A DNA stretch of 64,000 bases from Neorhizobium galegae (GTDB taxonomy: Bacteria > Pseudomonadota > Alphaproteobacteria > Rhizobiales > Rhizobiaceae), in NCBI RefSeq assembly GCF_021391675.1, contig NZ_CP090095.1, forward strand, positions 997,501 through 1,061,500, in the 5' to 3' direction. A model generated the notes under the pieces. It searched no databases. It had not been told where the DNA came from and saw only the letters and a program-made list of their open reading frames with translations. Below, piece by piece: positions 46,190 to 55,780 of the stretch. The position numbers were made by a program, and so were the translations under genes. Positions within the stretch are counted from its first letter, which is position 1, and each line of letters begins with the position of its first letter.

Positions 46190-47365
46190 ATGGAACAGAC
46201 TTGGCGCTGGTTCGGACCGGACGACACGGTCAAGCTCTCGCATGTGAAACAGGCCGGCGCGACGGGGATCGTCAGCGCGCTACATCACCTCAACGACGGC
46301 CGTGCCTGGCCTGACGACGAGGTCGCCAAGCGCAAGGCGATCATCGAGGAGGCCGGGCTCACCTGGTCGGTGGTGGAAAGCATCATCGTCCACGAGGACA
46401 TCAAGACCCGCACCGGCCGTTACCGCGAGCTGATCGACAACTACAAGGCGTCTATCCGCGCAGTCGCCAGGGCCGGCATCAGGACGGTCTGCTACAATTT
46501 CATGGCGATCACCGACTGGACCCGCACCGATCTCGAATACGAGATGCCGCATGGCGGCACGGCCTTGCGTTTCGATATCGTCGAATTTTGCGCCTATGAC
46601 GTCTTCATCCTGAAGCGGCCCGGCGCTGAGGCCGATCATCCTGCTGACCGTATCGCCAGGGCCGAAACATGGCTGAAGACGGCGAGCGAGAGCGATCTTG
46701 CCCGGCTCGAGCGCAACCTGATCGAATGGGTGCCGGCCCGCGAATTCGTCTACGACCGGCAGAGCCTCAACCGCATGCTGGATATCTACAAGGAACTGCA
46801 GGAAGGCGGTTTCCGCGAAAACCTCTTCACGTTCCTGAACGAGATCATCCCGGTTGCCGAAGAGGCGGGCGTCAGGATGGCGATCCATCCGGACGATCCG
46901 CCGTTCCCGCTGTTTGGCCTGCCGCGCGTCGTCTGCAAAGCCTCGGATGCACGCGCGCTGCTCTCGGCCGTGAAGTCGCCCTCGAACGGCATCACGCTCT
47001 GCACCGGCTCCTATGGCGCCAATCCCGAGAACGATCTCGTCGCCATGGCGAAGGAATTTGGCCCCGACATCCATTTCGCCCACCTGCGCAACGTCACCAA
47101 GGAAGGCGACGGTTCCTTCCACGAGGCCGAGCATCTGGAGGGGGATACGGACATGGTGCGGGTCACCATGGCACTGATGGCCGAGGAAAAGCGCCGCAAG
47201 GCCGAAGGCCGGGCCGATTGGCAGATCCCGATGCGTCCCGACCACGGCCATGCGATCGTCGACGACATAGGCAGACGCGTCAATCCCGGCTATTCCTGCA
47301 TCGGACGGCTGAAGGGTCTGGCGGAACTGCGCGGCATCATGCGCACGCTCGAAGTTCTCGGCTGA
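46190..47365 (+). CDS. uxuA: Mannonate dehydratase
   Basis: 391 residues with UxuA hallmarks: [24 protein letters not shown] at the N terminus, [51 protein letters not shown] (metal ligands His/Cys) and RPDHGHAI. It dehydrates D-mannonate to 2-keto-3-deoxygluconate. Its presence links the locus to uronate catabolism. UxaC and UxuB are not here, but the neighbouring Gfo/Idh protein could make mannonate or an equivalent. Confidence 0.95.
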   Translation: MEQTWRWFGPDDTVKLSHVKQAGATGIVSALHHLNDGRAWPDDEVAKRKAIIEEAGLTWSVVESIIVHEDIKTRTGRYRELIDNYKASIRAVARAGIRTVCYNFMAITDWTRTDLEYEMPHGGTALRFDIVEFCAYDVFILKRPGAEADHPADRIARAETWLKTASESDLARLERNLIEWVPAREFVYDRQSLNRMLDIYKELQEGGFRENLFTFLNEIIPVAEEAGVRMAIHPDDPPFPLFGLPRVVCKASDARALLSAVKSPSNGITLCTGSYGANPENDLVAMAKEFGPDIHFAHLRNVTKEGDGSFHEAEHLEGDTDMVRVTMALMAEEKRRKAEGRADWQIPMRPDHGHAIVDDIGRRVNPGYSCIGRLKGLAELRGIMRTLEVLG

Positions 47366-47390
47366 AAACAGATCCTGAGGGGAGGGGACG

Positions 47391-48392
47391 ATGACGAAAC
47401 TGAAAGTGGCGATGATCGGGCTAGGCATGGCAGCGGGGCACCACGCCCGCGCCCTCCTCGACCTTTCCGACCGGATCGAATGCGTCGCGGCCTTCAGCCA
47501 GACCGCCGCCCGGCGCGAGGCATTCGCCGCCGAGTACCCGATCCCGGTGACCGGTGATCTCGATGCGATCTTCGCGGACAAGACGACCGAGGCCGTGCTG
47601 ATCCTCACCCCGCCGAGCAGCCATCTGGAACTCGTCCAGCGATGCGCTACGGCGAAAAAGCATATTCTATTGGAAAAACCACTCGACATTTCTTTCGAGC
47701 GCTCCGAGGCAATCGTCCGCGCCGCGACGGATGCAGGCGTGCTGCTGGCCATGGTGCTGCAGAACCGTTTCCGCTCGGCGGCTATGAAGCTCGATGAGAT
47801 CGTCAGGTCCGGCCGCCTGGGACAGTTGATCGAGGCCTCCGCCGCGATCCGCAACTGGCGTCCGCAGAGCTACTACGACGTCGAGGGCCGAGGCACCATG
47901 GCGCGCGACGGCGGCGGCGTGCTGCTCACCCAGGGCATCCACACGATCGACCTGCTGCTGAGCTTCGCCGGCACGCCGACAGACGTCTCGTCCTTCGTCC
48001 GCACCAGCCCGATCCATTCGATGGAAACCGAAGACCTGGTGACGGCGACCTTCGCCTACGAAAACGGCGCGATCGGCACGCTTAACGCCACCACCTGCGC
48101 CTATCCTGGCCTGCCGGAACGCATCGAGCTGCTCGGTACCAAAGGCACCGCGGTCTTTACGGGCGCCAAGCTGGATGCGGCTTTCACGGACGGCACGACC
48201 ATTACGGAGGGCGGCGAGAAATCCGGCAGCGGGGCAGGGGCCAATCCGATGGCCTTTGGCCACGAAATGCATCGGGCATTGATCGAGAATTTCGTCGATG
48301 CGATCCGCAACGGCACACCGCTGCGCGTTACCGGCGAGGATGCGCTCAAGGCTCACCGCTTCATCGCGGAAATCCTCGCCGCCAGCCGGTAG
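47391..48392 (+). CDS. Gfo/Idh/MocA-family NAD(P)-dependent oxidoreductase
   Basis: 333 residues. Rossmann fold at the N terminus (KVAMIGLGMAAGHHARAL), the family EKPLDISFERSEAI motif with catalytic Lys, and the C-terminal beta-sheet domain (GGVLLTQGIHTIDLLL with likely catalytic His). GAGGGGAGGGG precedes the ATG. It oxidises or reduces a sugar or its derivative; last gene of the catabolic locus. It ends six bases from the brnA stop on the opposite strand. Confidence 0.92.
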   Translation: MTKLKVAMIGLGMAAGHHARALLDLSDRIECVAAFSQTAARREAFAAEYPIPVTGDLDAIFADKTTEAVLILTPPSSHLELVQRCATAKKHILLEKPLDISFERSEAIVRAATDAGVLLAMVLQNRFRSAAMKLDEIVRSGRLGQLIEASAAIRNWRPQSYYDVEGRGTMARDGGGVLLTQGIHTIDLLLSFAGTPTDVSSFVRTSPIHSMETEDLVTATFAYENGAIGTLNATTCAYPGLPERIELLGTKGTAVFTGAKLDAAFTDGTTITEGGEKSGSGAGANPMAFGHEMHRALIENFVDAIRNGTPLRVTGEDALKAHRFIAEILAASR

Positions 48393-48398
48393 ACGGTC

Positions 48399-48713
48399 TC
48401 AGAGCCCGGCTGCCTTGCGCAGCTCCTCGGTCATCTTGGCCCGCCAGTCCTTGCCCGTCGCCTTGAACTTTTCGAGCACGTCCGGATCGAGCCGGAGCGT
48501 GACGGCCACCTTCGGCGCCTCAAGTTTCGGCCGGCCACGGGCGGCGATCGCCTGTTCCATCTTCGCGGCCATCTCGGGGAAAACTTCCCGGAACGGCCGC
48601 ATGCTCGCCATCTCTTCGGCGGTCAGTGGTGGGCTGTCGACCGCGTCCCAATCCTCTTTGGTATATCCGCGACCAGGGCGAAATTCTTTCTGTTTTTCGT
48701 GCTTGATGTTCAT
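48399..48713 (-). CDS. brnA: BrnA-family antitoxin
   Basis: 104 residues. The C-terminal half has KVAVTLRLDPDVLEKFKATGKDWRAKM..LR, the ribbon-helix-helix region of BrnA antitoxins, recognisable from VTLRLDPDVLE and GKDWRAKM. It neutralises BrnT by forming a tetramer with it and typically represses the operon. The start overlaps the brnT stop (ATGA), and the order brnT-brnA is that of classical pairs. Confidence 0.92.
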   Translation of the reverse strand: MNIKHEKQKEFRPGRGYTKEDWDAVDSPPLTAEEMASMRPFREVFPEMAAKMEQAIAARGRPKLEAPKVAVTLRLDPDVLEKFKATGKDWRAKMTEELRKAAGL

Positions 48714-48958
48714 TCGATCATGCTCCTCTCATCTTTTCGGGCAGGGCGCATCGAAATGACCGAGATCGCTTCCGAGCCGAGCGCCAGGAATATCACGACG
48801 ATCGTTCCATCCTTCAGGCGGCCGACAGCTTTGGATCTCGCCTTCTTGGCGGGTGTGGTCACCGCCGTTGCGAAGAATTCGAAATAAAGATCGGCGAAAT
48901 CGAGACCATGCTTCTCGAGATTCACAATCCTCTTCGTCTCGTCCCAAATGATCTTCAA
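48710..48958 (-). CDS. brnT: BrnT-family RNase toxin
   Basis: 82 residues: IIWDETKRIVNLEKHGLDFADL is the family N terminus, with the catalytic-region Lys-His, and VISMRPARKDER is the conserved basic C-terminal motif. BrnT is a RelE-like ribonuclease that halts translation under stress. First gene of the pair; a short 89-base spacer to ribB should hold the promoter, but I see no clear boxes. Confidence 0.92.
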   Translation of the reverse strand: MKIIWDETKRIVNLEKHGLDFADLYFEFFATAVTTPAKKARSKAVGRLKDGTIVVIFLALGSEAISVISMRPARKDERSMIE

Positions 48959-49047
48959 TTATTATCCGTACACGAAAAATCGCCGCCCGACAACGAGCGA
49001 CGATGGAACGGTCCGAAACCTTTTGCAACCCTAAGGATTGAGGGCGA

Positions 49048-50148
49048 TCAGCAGATCACCGTTTCGGCGATCTTGATGCCGAAACCTTCGAGGCCGACAT
49101 AGTGGCGCTCGCTGCGGGTCAGCAGCTTGATCGAGGTGACGCCGAGATCCTTGAGGATCTGTGCGCCGAGGCCGATTTCCAGCCATTCGCTCTCGCGGGC
49201 CTGGGCTTCGGCATGACCCTCCTGGTCCTGGCGCAGCTTGCGACCATGATCCTTCTGGCCGACGCCGACCGAACCTTCGCGCAGGTAGATGATCACGCCG
49301 CGACCCTCTTCCTCGATTTTCGCCATGTAACGATCGACCGAGCGTTGCGTGCCGAACACGTCGCGGGTGACGTTTTCGAGATGCAGGCGAACCGGAATAT
49401 CGACGCCATCGCGGATGTCGCCGAAGATCACTGCCACGTGCTGCATCGGGTCCCAGGGCAGCGAATAGGCATGCGCCTTCGCCTTGCCGTGCGGCGTCTC
49501 GACGTCAAATGCCGTCTGCAGCTCGATCAGCGTTTCCTTGCGCTGGCGATAGGCGATGAGATCGGCGACGGAAACCTGCTTCAGGCCATGGTTGGCGGCA
49601 AAGTCGGTGACCTGCTGGCCACGTGTCACCGTACCGTCGTCGTTGACGAGTTCGCAGATGACGCCGATCGGTGGAAGACCGGCGAGCCTGCAGAGGTCGA
49701 CGGCCGCTTCCGTATGGCCGGAGCGCATCAGCACGCCGCCTTCGCGGGCGATCAGCGGGAAGATATGGCCGGGCCGCACGAAATCGCTCGGCCCGACATT
49801 CGGATTGGCGAGATTGCGGACGGTGAGCGTCCGGTCCTCGGCGGAAATGCCGGTCGTCGTGCCGTGCTTGAAGTCGACGGTGACGGTGAAGGCGGTCGTA
49901 TGTGCGCTGTCGTTTTCCGCCACCATGGCATTGAGGTTGAGGCGCTTGGCCTCCTCTCGCGGCATCGGCGCGCAGACGATGCCGGACGTGTGGCGCACGA
50001 TGAAGGCCATCTTGTCAGGCGTACAGTGGACTGCGGCGACAATCAGGTCGCCTTCGTTCTCACGGTCGTCGTCGTCGGTGACGACGACGATTTCGCCGGC
50101 TTCGAATGCGCGGAGGGCGTCGACGACGCGCTTCTGATCATAGGCCAT
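49048..50148 (-). CDS. ribB: 3,4-dihydroxy-2-butanone-4-phosphate synthase with degenerate GTP cyclohydrolase II half
   Basis: 366 residues. The first 200 or so are a complete RibB: DDDDRENEGDL, HTTAFTVTVD and RPGHIFPL..GGVLMRSGHTEAAVDL, converting ribulose-5-phosphate for riboflavin synthesis. The second half resembles RibA (VTRDVFGTQRSVDRYM, EGRGVIIYLREG), but the three zinc-binding Cys expected around that first segment are absent, so GTP cyclohydrolase activity is unlikely. This matches the described RibBX arrangement rather than bifunctional RibBA. It lies 12 bases after aroC in the same direction. Confidence 0.94.
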   Translation of the reverse strand: MAYDQKRVVDALRAFEAGEIVVVTDDDDRENEGDLIVAAVHCTPDKMAFIVRHTSGIVCAPMPREEAKRLNLNAMVAENDSAHTTAFTVTVDFKHGTTTGISAEDRTLTVRNLANPNVGPSDFVRPGHIFPLIAREGGVLMRSGHTEAAVDLCRLAGLPPIGVICELVNDDGTVTRGQQVTDFAANHGLKQVSVADLIAYRQRKETLIELQTAFDVETPHGKAKAHAYSLPWDPMQHVAVIFGDIRDGVDIPVRLHLENVTRDVFGTQRSVDRYMAKIEEEGRGVIIYLREGSVGVGQKDHGRKLRQDQEGHAEAQARESEWLEIGLGAQILKDLGVTSIKLLTRSERHYVGLEGFGIKIAETVIC

Positions 50149-50160
50149 GAATGTCGTTTC

Positions 50161-51258
50161 CTAGAGATTTCGCCCCGTCTGGGCCCGGTCGCGGAGATAG
50201 TGGTCGGCAATTGCGCATGCAACCATCGCCTCGCCGATCGGCACCGCGCGGATGCCGACGCAGGGGTCGTGGCGGCCCTTGGTGCGCACCTCGACATTGT
50301 TGCCGTCGACGTCGATCGAGCGCTGCTCGGTAAGAATGGAGGAGGTCGGCTTGATCGCGAAGCGGGCGACCACAGCCTCGCCGGTCGAGATGCCGCCGAG
50401 AATGCCGCCTGCATGGTTGGAGAGGAATATGGGCTTGCCGTCATTGCCCATGCGCATCTCGTCGGCGTCTTCCTCGCCGGAAAGTTCTGCAACACCGAAA
50501 CCGTCGCCGATCTCGACGCCCTTGACGGCGTTGATCGACATCAGAAGGCTGGCGATATCCTGATCGAGCTTGCCATAGACCGGCGCGCCGAGGCCGGCGG
50601 GCACACCTTCCGCGATAACTTCGACCACGGCGCCGATTGAGGAACCCGCCTTGCGGATGCCGTCGAGATAGTCTTCCCAGACAGGCACCATCGCGGCGTC
50701 CGGGCAGAAGAACGGGTTCTGGCCGATCTGATCCCAGTCCCAGTTGGCGCGGTCTATTTTATGCTTGCCGATCTGGATCAGCGCGGCGCGGATATTCAAG
50801 CCCGGCACGACCTTGCGGGCAAGCGCCCCGGCGGCGACGCGGGCAGCCGTCTCGCGGGCCGAGGAACGGCCACCGCCGCGATAATCGCGGATGCCGTATT
50901 TCACGTCGTAGGTATAGTCCGCATGGCCGGGACGGTAGCGGCGGGCGATCTCGCCGTAATCCTTGGAGCGCTGGTCGGTATTCTCGATCAGCATCGAGAT
51001 CGGCGTGCCGGTCGAGATCATCGTCTCGCCGTCAGCGTCCAGCATCACGCCGGAGAGCACCTTGACGATGTCGTCCTCGCGCCGCTGCGTCACGAACCGG
51101 GACTGTCCGGGCTTGCGCTTGTCCATCCAGGCCTGGATTTCCGCAAGCGTGAAACGGACGCCGGGCGGGCAGCCGTCGACCACGCAGCCGAGGGCCGGGC
51201 CATGGCTTTCACCCCAGGTGGTGACGCGGAAAAGGTGACCGAACGTGTTGTGCGACAT
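50161..51258 (-). CDS. aroC: Chorismate synthase
   Basis: 365 residues: [15 protein letters not shown] at the N terminus, RPGHADYTY and [17 protein letters not shown] in the centre. It converts EPSP to chorismate using reduced FMN, the last shared step of aromatic biosynthesis. I start it at the ATG at 51258, the usual MSHNTFG start; an in-frame extension to 51300 has no family support. Neighbour of ribB, whose pathway supplies the flavin. Confidence 0.97.
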   Translation of the reverse strand: MSHNTFGHLFRVTTWGESHGPALGCVVDGCPPGVRFTLAEIQAWMDKRKPGQSRFVTQRREDDIVKVLSGVMLDADGETMISTGTPISMLIENTDQRSKDYGEIARRYRPGHADYTYDVKYGIRDYRGGGRSSARETAARVAAGALARKVVPGLNIRAALIQIGKHKIDRANWDWDQIGQNPFFCPDAAMVPVWEDYLDGIRKAGSSIGAVVEVIAEGVPAGLGAPVYGKLDQDIASLLMSINAVKGVEIGDGFGVAELSGEEDADEMRMGNDGKPIFLSNHAGGILGGISTGEAVVARFAIKPTSSILTEQRSIDVDGNNVEVRTKGRHDPCVGIRAVPIGEAMVACAIADHYLRDRAQTGRNL

Positions 51259-51392
51259 GGCGTTACAGGACCAGCTGTGGCGGAGCTGGCCTTCCGCCAA
51301 CTTCTGACGCGGTTGTCATATGGAAAAGGTTGCCGGGCGACAAGTGTTTCTTGGCAGAACGATCACACCCGCCAAGCTGAACAATAGTGGCT

Positions 51393-54300
51393 CTAGGCGG
51401 CGGCCTTGCGCCAGCCTCGGTTCGCGGCTGCGGTGAAATCGTCGAAGGAAAGCGGCCGGGCGAAGGCATAACCCTGCAGCAGGTCGCAGCCGAGTTCGCG
51501 CAGAAGGCTCGCATGCTGCATGGTCTCGACCCCCTCCGCCACCGTTTCGACGCCGAGCGAACGGGCGATGTCGATGATCGAGCGTACCAGCGCCCGTTCC
51601 TGCGGCGAGGTCAGGATCGGCATCACGAGCTGCCGGTCGATCTTCAGCCGCTTCGGCTTCAGCTTCAGAAGGCTGACGATCGAGGTATGGCCGGTGCCGA
51701 AATCGTCGATCTCGATATCGATGCCAAGTTCCTTGATCCGCTGCAGATTGCCGGCCGCCGACGCTTCACTCTCGTCGAGGAAGATCGATTCCACCAGTTC
51801 GAAGGAAATCTCGCCGGGCACGATCGCCAGTGTCTGCAGCGTGTCGATCAGCGCTTCGTCATGGAGGCGTTTCGAGGAGACGTTGACGGAAACCTTCGGT
51901 ATCCGGATGCCCAGCGCTGCCCAGCGCATCTTGTCCTTCAAAACCGTCTGGAGCACGATGTGGTCGAGCGCGGCGGACACATTGAGGTCCTCGGCAATCT
52001 TCAGGAACCGGTCGGGCGCAAGAATTCCGTGATGTGGATGGTTCCAGCGGATCAGCGCCTCGACACCGGTGAGCTGGTTGGTGCGGGCATCGAACTGCGG
52101 CTGGTAGAAGGCGATGAATTCGTCGTTGTCGATGCCGGCCAGCACCTCGTCAGCGGTGCGCTTGTGGCTGACGATCTCGGCCTGCAGGTTCTGCGTAAAG
52201 AATTCGTATCGGTTGCGGCCCATGCCCTTGGCCCGGTAGAGCGCGATATCGGCATTGACGAGAGTACGGCGCGCATCGACATTCATGCCGCTTGCCTGGG
52301 CGATGCCGATGGATACGCCGCAGCGGCAGGCAAAACCTTCGAAATCGATCGGCTGGTGAAATTCCGCGATGATGCGCTGGGCGAGCTGGCCTATCTCTTC
52401 GGCGCTGGAATTGCCGGTGGCGAGGATCACGAATTCGTCGCCGCCGATACGTGCGACGATATCGCTGCCGCGGACGTTGCGCGACAGGATGCGCGAGGCG
52501 TGCACGAGCATCGCGTCGCCGGCCGCATGGCCGAGCGTGTCGTTGATCTGCTTGAAGCGGTCGAGATCGAGATGCAGGATCGAGAATTTCTGGCGCTCGG
52601 TATGGCTGGAGCGCGACAGCCGGTCGAGTTCCATGTCGAGCTTGCGGCGGTTGGCCAGCAGTGTCAGCGGGTCATGCAGGGAATTGTGCTCGATCCGGCT
52701 TTTGGCGAGTTCGAGTTCTGCATTCTTCGCGTCGGCCTCGTCCTTGGCGGCCTTGAGTTCCCTGGTCAGGATGGCGTCCTGGGTGACGTCGAAGGCGATG
52801 CCGACCACCTTCTTGGATCCGTCGCGCGTCTTATGCATCTTGCCGATGGAGCGGATGTAGCGGATCGAGCCATCCGGCTGGGGCACGCGCACGACCAGCG
52901 GATCCGGCCGGAAGTTCTCGGTGAAATGATAGGAACTGAGCTTGGCGAGTTCCCGGTCGTCGGGATGGATGAGCTCGATCCAGTCATCGACCCGGACGAA
53001 GCCGTTGGTAAAGGGGATGCCGTGCAGCTGGCACATGCGGGCATCCCAGGTATCGACCCGGGTTGCCGGGTTCGATTCCCAGATGCCGCAATTATAGGAG
53101 TCGAGCGCGAGGTCGAGCTTGGTCGACAGCTCTTCCAGGTCCTGCTCGCGGTTCGACAGTTCATCGAGCGCCAACTCCAGTTCGGCGTTCTTGATGTCGG
53201 TATTTTCCTTGGCGTTGCGCAGGGTCTGCGTCATCACAACGTCGCCGGTGACGTCCCAGACAATCCCGGTGGTGCGCAGCGTACCGTCGGCATTGCGATA
53301 GTTCGCACCCGCCGACCTCAGGTATCGCAGCGTGCCGTCCGGCAACTGCACCCGATAGGTCTCGCTGCAAGGCGTGTTGCTGGAGGCGCAGTCGACGAAA
53401 TGCGTCTCCGCCGCCGTCCGATCGGGCGGATAGATCGATCCGAGCCAGTCGTAGAGACGATTGCCCTCGCTGGCCGCCGGCTTGTCGTGCAACCCGGCGG
53501 CTCGGTTGTCCCAGAAGAGACTGTTGCTGTTGCCGGTCACTTCCCAGATGCCGATATTGGAGGCTTCCATGGCAAGGTTGAAGCGTTGCGACAGCTCGAT
53601 CAGATTGAGTTCACGCGCCTTCAGCGCGTCGATGTTGCGGTTGCGCTCCGAGATCAGCGAGGTGGCGATGAAGATCGGCACGATCACCGCGAGTGCGGCA
53701 ATCACGAGGGCGAGGCGGATCCCGAGCTGGTTGGGCGGCACGATGTCCCAGCCGGAACGAGGGGCGGCGAGCAGCGTCCAGTTGGCACCGCCGATCGGCA
53801 CCGCCCATTTCATCGGAGACTGGTCCTCGATGGAATCATTGCCGAAGAAGGCGAAATATTCCGGCCTGTCCGCGTCCCGCAAGACGACGTTCAGCCACTC
53901 GAGATTGATCAGGTTCGGTTTCGTCGCCGTGGCGGGGGAGAAGGTGACGCCGGAAGCCTCCATCAGGCCCTGCTTGTCGATCAGCACGGCGATGGCGCCC
54001 CACAGGTCGGTGCCGTCCTCTTCCTTCGGCACCGGCACGACCAGGGTCAGGTGTCCCTCCTGGCTGCCGCTCAGCAGTGATACACGGTTCCGGCCGCTGA
54101 CGGATTTCAGGTCGTCTGCGAGGCGCGGAATATCGATCTTGCCGATCTTGCGTGGCGTACCGCCGGCAATGCCGTCGCGGGTAATCACTTGGGCAAACTC
54201 GAAATTGGGTGCGACCGCGATGCCGGCAAAATGGGTCGCCTCGCCAAGTTCCTTATCGACGTAATGCTTGAACTGATCCGCCGAGCCCTCGGCGTCTTCC

Positions 54301-54587
54301 CTCAGGGCGTGAGCCAGATGGCCGGCGGCAGCGGTGTCGGTCTCCACGCGTGCAATGAGCCGCCGCGCCAACAGGCCGGCAACTTTTTCCGTCGTCGCGC
54401 GAAGCTCGCTGCGAAAACCCTCGGTGTAACGCTGGTCGATGATCACGCCGGTCGAGATCACCGTAAGGGCGATAACGAATGCGATTGCTGTCGGGGTCTT
54501 GGTGCTGCGCGCCAGGCGCAGTGACTTGGAACCGGACGACGGCCAGAATTTCACGCGCGCAAACCTTCTTATTAACCGCTGTGGCAT
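51393..54587 (-). CDS. Membrane CHASE-PAS-PAS-GGDEF-EAL c-di-GMP enzyme
   Basis: 1064 residues. TM1 about 33-53, a periplasmic sensor of CHASE type (about 54-290), TM2 about 292-314, two PAS/PAC modules (about 335-470 and 490-610), GGDEF domain (RIGGDEFVI near 714) and EAL domain (GVEALIRW near 843, then DDFGTGHTS and VAEGVET). Both signature motifs are intact, so it may both make and degrade c-di-GMP, with the sensors setting the balance. Such proteins switch motility and biofilm; no partner gene is adjacent. Divergent from the DUF1344 gene. Confidence 0.95.
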   Translation of the reverse strand: MPQRLIRRFARVKFWPSSGSKSLRLARSTKTPTAIAFVIALTVISTGVIIDQRYTEGFRSELRATTEKVAGLLARRLIARVETDTAAAGHLAHALREDAEGSADQFKHYVDKELGEATHFAGIAVAPNFEFAQVITRDGIAGGTPRKIGKIDIPRLADDLKSVSGRNRVSLLSGSQEGHLTLVVPVPKEEDGTDLWGAIAVLIDKQGLMEASGVTFSPATATKPNLINLEWLNVVLRDADRPEYFAFFGNDSIEDQSPMKWAVPIGGANWTLLAAPRSGWDIVPPNQLGIRLALVIAALAVIVPIFIATSLISERNRNIDALKARELNLIELSQRFNLAMEASNIGIWEVTGNSNSLFWDNRAAGLHDKPAASEGNRLYDWLGSIYPPDRTAAETHFVDCASSNTPCSETYRVQLPDGTLRYLRSAGANYRNADGTLRTTGIVWDVTGDVVMTQTLRNAKENTDIKNAELELALDELSNREQDLEELSTKLDLALDSYNCGIWESNPATRVDTWDARMCQLHGIPFTNGFVRVDDWIELIHPDDRELAKLSSYHFTENFRPDPLVVRVPQPDGSIRYIRSIGKMHKTRDGSKKVVGIAFDVTQDAILTRELKAAKDEADAKNAELELAKSRIEHNSLHDPLTLLANRRKLDMELDRLSRSSHTERQKFSILHLDLDRFKQINDTLGHAAGDAMLVHASRILSRNVRGSDIVARIGGDEFVILATGNSSAEEIGQLAQRIIAEFHQPIDFEGFACRCGVSIGIAQASGMNVDARRTLVNADIALYRAKGMGRNRYEFFTQNLQAEIVSHKRTADEVLAGIDNDEFIAFYQPQFDARTNQLTGVEALIRWNHPHHGILAPDRFLKIAEDLNVSAALDHIVLQTVLKDKMRWAALGIRIPKVSVNVSSKRLHDEALIDTLQTLAIVPGEISFELVESIFLDESEASAAGNLQRIKELGIDIEIDDFGTGHTSIVSLLKLKPKRLKIDRQLVMPILTSPQERALVRSIIDIARSLGVETVAEGVETMQHASLLRELGCDLLQGYAFARPLSFDDFTAAANRGWRKAAA

Positions 54588-54852
54588 GACGGAACAGCCT
54601 ATGGGGCGGGGGTTAATTTACGCTTTCACCCCACCCTACAAACTTTGGCGCGATTTATTGTACGAATACTTTGAATAATTTCGCGGACGGGTCTGACCCG
54701 GCTCCAACGTGGCGCCAGGTTCGCGAAAAGCGTTAACTATCAGCTCATTACTTATACGGAAAATGTCATGGTGCCGGGCGATTTTCGCCACAATCAGCAG
54801 GCTATCTGTGCGTCGAAACGAGACATCACCGACCTCATCAAGGCTTCCGACC

Positions 54853-55113
54853 ATGCGCATCCTGATTGCTGCTCTGCTTGCCACGGCCAGCGTCTTTTCG
54901 CCCCTCAACAGCTGGGCGCAAAGTGCCGACGTCGAAGCCACGATCAAGGCCGTGGACGCGAAGGCGCTCAACTTCACGCTCGACGACGGAAAGACCTACA
55001 AGGTGCCCGAGGAGTTCAATTTCGAAGGCTTGAAGGCCGGCGTCAAGGTGCTCGTCTTCTACACGGTCGTCGATGGCAACCGCGTCGTCGACGATCTCCA
55101 GATCGTTCAGTAA
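54853..55113 (+). CDS. DUF1344 exported small protein
   Basis: 86 residues with a signal peptide (MRILIAALLATASVFSPLNSWA, about 1-22) and a single small beta domain: VEATIKAVDAKALNFTLDDGKTYKVPEEF. This is the DUF1344 family, common in Rhizobiales, function unknown. The ATG at 54853 is chosen for the leader. The 265-base divergent spacer towards the GGDEF/EAL gene is AT-rich around 54640-54690 and is the probable promoter region. Confidence 0.85.
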   Translation: MRILIAALLATASVFSPLNSWAQSADVEATIKAVDAKALNFTLDDGKTYKVPEEFNFEGLKAGVKVLVFYTVVDGNRVVDDLQIVQ

Positions 55114-55170
55114 TATTCCATAGTTAGCGAAGTATAATTTAGAATATCCGCTGCGTCGTGCCGGCGCAGA

Positions 55171-55758
55171 TCAGAGCCATTGCATCCGGTTGTAGCGGGT
55201 ATCGACCTCGAGGATGCGATCCTGCGGGGTCGGAACGGTGGCGGCCTCGTCCTCGTCGAGGTTGCCGATCAGCCGGAAGAGCGAGCGGATCACCCCGCCA
55301 TGGCTGACGCAGACGGTCGGACCTTCAACGGACTGCAGCCAGGCGCCGATCCGCCAGCAGAGAATCTCATAGCTCTCGGCAGAGATGCCCGGCGGGATGA
55401 AGCTCCACTTCTGCTCGGCGCGGGCGGCGAGCCGGTCCGGAGAAATCTGGCCGATCTCCTCGAGCGTATGACCCTCCCAGTCGCCGAAGGAGACTTCGAC
55501 CAACCGCTCGTCGGTTTCGTAAGCGAGGGGATCGAGGCCCATGGCGGTTCGCAGCCGTTCCATGGTTTCGCGGGTACGCGACAGAGGGCTGGCGATGAAG
55601 CGGAAACCGTCCGCCGCGCCGATCATCTCGCGCAGCCGTTCGCCGTTCCGCGTTGCCTGGGAACGGCCGAGCGCATTGAGCGGAATGTCCTGCTGGCCCT
55701 GGAGCCGGCCTTCGGCATTCCAGTCCGTCTGCCCGTGGCGGATCATGTAGATGAGCAC
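55171..55758 (-). CDS. Histidine phosphatase (phosphoglycerate mutase family)
   Basis: About 195 residues. The RHG motif is in YMIRHGQTDWNAEGRLQGQ, followed by SPLSRTRETM and the second catalytic His in VCVSHGGVIRSLFR. It dephosphorylates a small molecule; cofactor-dependent mutase activity is less likely from the short length. The GTG at 55758 gives the normal start (VLIYMIRHG); the open frame reaches 55812 but would then overlap fabI. It follows fabI by 22 bases, a common rhizobial pairing. Confidence 0.9.
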   Translation of the reverse strand: MLIYMIRHGQTDWNAEGRLQGQQDIPLNALGRSQATRNGERLREMIGAADGFRFIASPLSRTRETMERLRTAMGLDPLAYETDERLVEVSFGDWEGHTLEEIGQISPDRLAARAEQKWSFIPPGISAESYEILCWRIGAWLQSVEGPTVCVSHGGVIRSLFRLIGNLDEDEAATVPTPQDRILEVDTRYNRMQWL

Positions 55759-55780
55759 GGCAGACGTCCCTGGAAGAGCA

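Noticed and set aside
51387..54080. Plus-strand open frame of nearly 900 codons antisense to the GGDEF/EAL gene
   Set aside because: Same GC-driven antisense effect; the opposite strand encodes intact GGDEF and EAL motifs.
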